64,000 bases of DNA, from the NCBI GenBank assembly GCA_039920745.1, contig JBDSDD010000045.1:1-64000 (forward strand), given 5' to 3'. Under the pieces are notes generated by a model. That model saw only the letters and a program-made list of their open reading frames with translations, made no database searches and had not been told where the DNA came from. Below, one piece after another: positions 61,197-64,000 of this stretch. Position 1 is the stretch's first letter; each line of letters begins with the position of its first letter. Made by a program: the position numbers and the translations under genes. This DNA comes from Scleromatobacter sp039920745 (lineage in GTDB: Bacteria > Pseudomonadota > Gammaproteobacteria > Burkholderiales > Burkholderiaceae_C).

Positions 61197-64000
61197 ATGA
61201 AGTTGGGCACATCTGGCAACCGGCCAAATGCCCGGGCGCGTTCGCCCGCGCCGACGCAGTCACCCGCGCGCGCATACGAGGAATCGCTCGATGTGGCGCG
61301 GCAGCGCGAGGACCCTTACGCGATCCTCGCCGTGCGAGCCTTGAGCCTGCTGGTGGGATCCGTCGGCGCCTTGCTCCTGCTGCTCGCGCTGGTGCAACGA
61401 AGTTACGCCCCGCTCACGCTGCTGGGGCAGTCGCGCTTGCTGATGGGCGCTTGCCTGTTCGCGGTTGGCTTGGCCGCGTGGACGCTGTCGCGCCGCGGCT
61501 GGAATTCGGCGTCAGCCACGCTGTCGCTCACGCTCGCGCTGCTGGCGTTGATGCTTCACGCCTGGTACTCGGGGCTGGGCACGCACTCCATCGTGCTGGG
61601 CGGCGCGGTGCTGCTGGTGGCGGTGTCGGGCATGCTGGTCAACATGCCCACGGCCATCGTGCTGGGCGTCACCAACGCCGTGCTGATCGCCGGCCTCGAG
61701 ATCGCCGAGAACCGCGGCATCATTTCGCCGGCGGCCAGCATGGCCCAGTTGCACGCCGAGTCGCGCGCACTGTCGTTCGCGCTGCTCACCGGCGCCGGCC
61801 TGATCACGGCGTGGATCGTGCGCCGCCAGTTGCTGGGCACCGTCCTGCGGGCGCAGGAGCAGGAAAAGCGCATGAGCCGGCTGCTGCGCCTGGGCAGCGA
61901 CTTCACGTGGGAGATGGACAACCACGGGCATCTCACCTACCTGTCGCCGTCCTTCGAGATGCACACGCTGCACACGGTGGCGGAGTTCCTGCAACTGGCC
62001 AAGCCGGGCGGCCCGACCTTCGTCAAGGACGGGCAGTGGGACCTGCTGCTGGCCGACATGAAGGCGCGCCGGCCGTATCGCGACCGCGTGATCCAGTTCC
62101 TCACAGCCAGCGGCAAGGAGCTGTTCATCAGCGGCAGCGGCGAGCCCGTGTTCGACGCCACCGGCCGCCACCTGGGCTGGTGGGGCGTCAGCCGCAACGC
62201 GACGGCCGAGGTGTTGGCGCAGCGCGAACTGCAGCGTTCGCAGGCGATGCTCGATCGCCTGTTCCGCCTCAGCCCGGACGCCGTCTGCGTGGCCAGCATG
62301 AAGGACGGCCGCGTGCTGCTCGCCAATCCGGCCTTCATGCAGTTCATCGGCCTCGACGAATCGCAGGTGATGGGACGCAACGGCCTCGAACTGGGCTTCT
62401 GGCGCGACGAGGAGCCGATGCTGGCGCTGAGCCGCGCGATCTCCGCGCACGGTTGGGTGCGCGACTTCCGCTCGGTCGCCTGGTCCAGCGACGGCGCCGA
62501 GCACTTCGTGCTCATCACCGCCGCGGCGTTCGACTGGGACGGCGAGGAGGTGGCGGTGATGACCACCCGCGACGTCACCGAGACGGAGCGCGCCAAGCAG
62601 GAGGGCGACGCGATCCTGGACAACGCCGTCGTCGGCGTCTGCCTGGTGCGCAACCACCGACTCGAGCGTGTCAACCCGCAGCTCGAGCGCATGCTGGGGC
62701 TGCCGCTCGGCTCGCTGGTGGGCAAGCCGACCGACGTGCTGTTCCCGAGCCCCGCGAAGTTCAAGGACTTCATCAACGTCTACGAATCCGCGCAGGCCGC
62801 CGGCGAGACCATCGACCTCGAGCGCCGCGCGCTGCGGTCCGACGGCACCAAGCTGCTGCTGCGCATGCGTGGCCGCGCCGTCGACCCGCGGCGACGACAG
62901 GAGACCGGCACCATCTGGGTCGTCGAGGACATCACCGACCGGCGCCGTGCGGAGCTCGAGCTGGCCGATGCACAGCGCGACGCCGAAGCCGCGCTCCGCG
63001 CCAAGAGCAGCTTCCTCGCGACGATGAGCCACGAGATCCGCACGCCGCTCAGTGGCGTGCTGGGCCTGGCCAGACTGCTGCAGGACCAGGCGCTGCCCGC
63101 CGACCGGCGCCGCGCCTACCTGGGCCATCTTGTCGACGCCGCGGAGCTGCTCAACGGCATCGTTTCCGACGTGCTGGACCTGTCCAAGATCGAGGCCGGC
63201 CAGCTGCAGGTGGAGCACATCCCGTTCGATCTGCACGCCGTCGTCTGGAGCGCGTTCCGCACCTTCTCGCCCATCGGCCAGGAGCGCGGGCTCGAGATGA
63301 GTTGCCACGTGGCGCTCGACACGCCGCGCGAGGTACTGGGCGACCCGGTGCGGGTGCGCCAGATCCTGTCGAACTACCTGTCCAACGCGCTCAAGTTCAC
63401 TGACAGCGGACGCATCCACGTGCACCTTTTCAAGCGGAGCGCGGAGATCGCGCGCATCGAGATCAGCGACACCGGCATCGGCGTCAGCGCCGAGCTGGGT
63501 GCCACGCTGTTCCAGCCGTTCACGCAGGCCGACAGCTCCACCACGCGGCGCTTCGGCGGCAGCGGGTTGGGCCTGTCGATCTGCCGCGAGCTGGCCACGC
63601 TGATGGGCGGCAACGTCGGGCTGGACAGCGACGGCCGCACGGGCAGCTGCGCCTGGGTCGAGCTGCCGCTGGAGACTGCCAGCGAAGACGACTTCACGAC
63701 GATTGCCAGTCCCTTGACGGAGGCGCCGCAGCAGCCGTTGTCAGGCATGTGCGTGCTGCTGGCGGAGGACAACCCGGTCAACCGCCTGATCGTCGGTGCG
63801 ATGCTCACACGCCTGGGCGCCGAGGTGATCGAGGCCGCCAACGGCAGCGAAGCCATCGCGCAGGCGTCGCGCGAGCCCCAGGGGGTGCACGCGATCCTGA
63901 TGGACCTGCACATGCCCGAGGTCGACGGCCTGGAAGCCACGCGCCAGCTGCGCGCGCAACCGTCCACGGCCCACCTGCCCATCATCGCGCTGACCGCCGC
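61197..64000 (+). CDS. Hybrid sensor histidine kinase, C-terminus cut by the window end
   Basis: At least 934 residues. About six hydrophobic helices (residues about 45-220) are followed by two or three PAS domains (FTWEMDNHGHLTYLSPSFEM; RLSPDAVCVASMKDGRVLLA; NAVVGVCLVRNHRLERVNPQ). The kinase core has the H-box FLATMSHEIRTPLSGVLG with His612, the N-box LSNYLSNALKFTDS, DTGIG and FGGSGLGLSICREL. A receiver domain starts at VLLAEDNPVNRLIVGAM and has its Asp in AILMDLHMPEVDG. The sequence is open to the last base, so a further domain may follow. GAGGGAAACGAG precedes the ATG. Confidence 0.92.
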   Translation, partial: MKLGTSGNRPNARARSPAPTQSPARAYEESLDVARQREDPYAILAVRALSLLVGSVGALLLLLALVQRSYAPLTLLGQSRLLMGACLFAVGLAAWTLSRRGWNSASATLSLTLALLALMLHAWYSGLGTHSIVLGGAVLLVAVSGMLVNMPTAIVLGVTNAVLIAGLEIAENRGIISPAASMAQLHAESRALSFALLTGAGLITAWIVRRQLLGTVLRAQEQEKRMSRLLRLGSDFTWEMDNHGHLTYLSPSFEMHTLHTVAEFLQLAKPGGPTFVKDGQWDLLLADMKARRPYRDRVIQFLTASGKELFISGSGEPVFDATGRHLGWWGVSRNATAEVLAQRELQRSQAMLDRLFRLSPDAVCVASMKDGRVLLANPAFMQFIGLDESQVMGRNGLELGFWRDEEPMLALSRAISAHGWVRDFRSVAWSSDGAEHFVLITAAAFDWDGEEVAVMTTRDVTETERAKQEGDAILDNAVVGVCLVRNHRLERVNPQLERMLGLPLGSLVGKPTDVLFPSPAKFKDFINVYESAQAAGETIDLERRALRSDGTKLLLRMRGRAVDPRRRQETGTIWVVEDITDRRRAELELADAQRDAEAALRAKSSFLATMSHEIRTPLSGVLGLARLLQDQALPADRRRAYLGHLVDAAELLNGIVSDVLDLSKIEAGQLQVEHIPFDLHAVVWSAFRTFSPIGQERGLEMSCHVALDTPREVLGDPVRVRQILSNYLSNALKFTDSGRIHVHLFKRSAEIARIEISDTGIGVSAELGATLFQPFTQADSSTTRRFGGSGLGLSICRELATLMGGNVGLDSDGRTGSCAWVELPLETASEDDFTTIASPLTEAPQQPLSGMCVLLAEDNPVNRLIVGAMLTRLGAEVIEAANGSEAIAQASREPQGVHAILMDLHMPEVDGLEATRQLRAQPSTAHLPIIALTA

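Overview
The window is GC-rich, densely coded chromosomal DNA of a betaproteobacterium, most likely order Burkholderiales. Pointers are the argB / HAD phosphatase / slmA neighbourhood, dusB upstream of fis, a phasin with a histone-H1-like Lys/Ala/Pro tail, an H-NS-type protein, and anthranilate breakdown through 2-aminobenzoyl-CoA. No tRNA, rRNA, insertion sequence, prophage or CRISPR array was seen. The window cuts fis at the left edge and a hybrid histidine kinase at the right edge.

Layout. 1-7.2 kb: fis-dusB, a YqaA-type membrane protein, an M32 carboxypeptidase with a GNAT acetyltransferase, a DUF3096 miniprotein, an unrecognised 416-aa protein and a patatin phospholipase. 7.3-10.1 kb: a phasin divergent from a two-domain fatty acyl reductase of the wax-ester type. 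10.2-17.9 kb: a CusF-like protein, argB-EamA-HAD-slmA, a TfoX-LysR pair, 5-formyl-THF cyclo-ligase, DUF192 and a GST. 18-22.6 kb: a tightly coupled four-gene envelope operon (DUF4331, lipoprotein, repeat protein, HupE/UreJ-like). 22.9-33 kb: a sedolisin-like lipoprotein, an FAD dehydrogenase, a 48-bp tandem repeat beside a 54-aa basic protein, a His-rich exported protein, a GH18 protein, a second patatin, a YidB-like protein and an FtsH paralog. 33-37.3 kb: an STY0301-like protein, an H-NS-type protein, copCD preceded by a decayed Cys/Met/His-rich gene, an FAH-family hydrolase and DUF4337. 37.5-43.2 kb: an MCP with a low-complexity insert, GspA/GspB-like proteins and a DUF3455 lipoprotein.

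43.2-53.9 kb is the main catabolic island. kynU-kynA (tryptophan to anthranilate) is divergent from a seven-gene operon: 2-aminobenzoyl-CoA monooxygenase/reductase, SDR, MarR, enoyl-CoA hydratase, acyl-CoA dehydrogenase, 2-aminobenzoate-CoA ligase and RidA. The two arms are separated by a perfect 11+11 bp palindrome, very probably the MarR operator. Together they can carry N-formylkynurenine-derived kynurenine to anthranilate, activate it with CoA, dearomatise it and degrade it by beta-oxidation-like steps. No kynurenine formamidase gene lies in the window.

54-64 kb: an L,D-transpeptidase-like protein, a LysR regulator, a DUF1127-like small protein, an alpha/beta hydrolase, and a c-di-GMP block in which an HD-GYP protein is divergent from a GGDEF-EAL protein, followed by the truncated hybrid kinase.

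The best candidates for undescribed biology are the DUF4331/HupE operon, the 2-aminobenzoyl-CoA/kynurenine island with its operator and RidA, the FtsH paralog with a changed pore motif, and the decayed gene ahead of copC.
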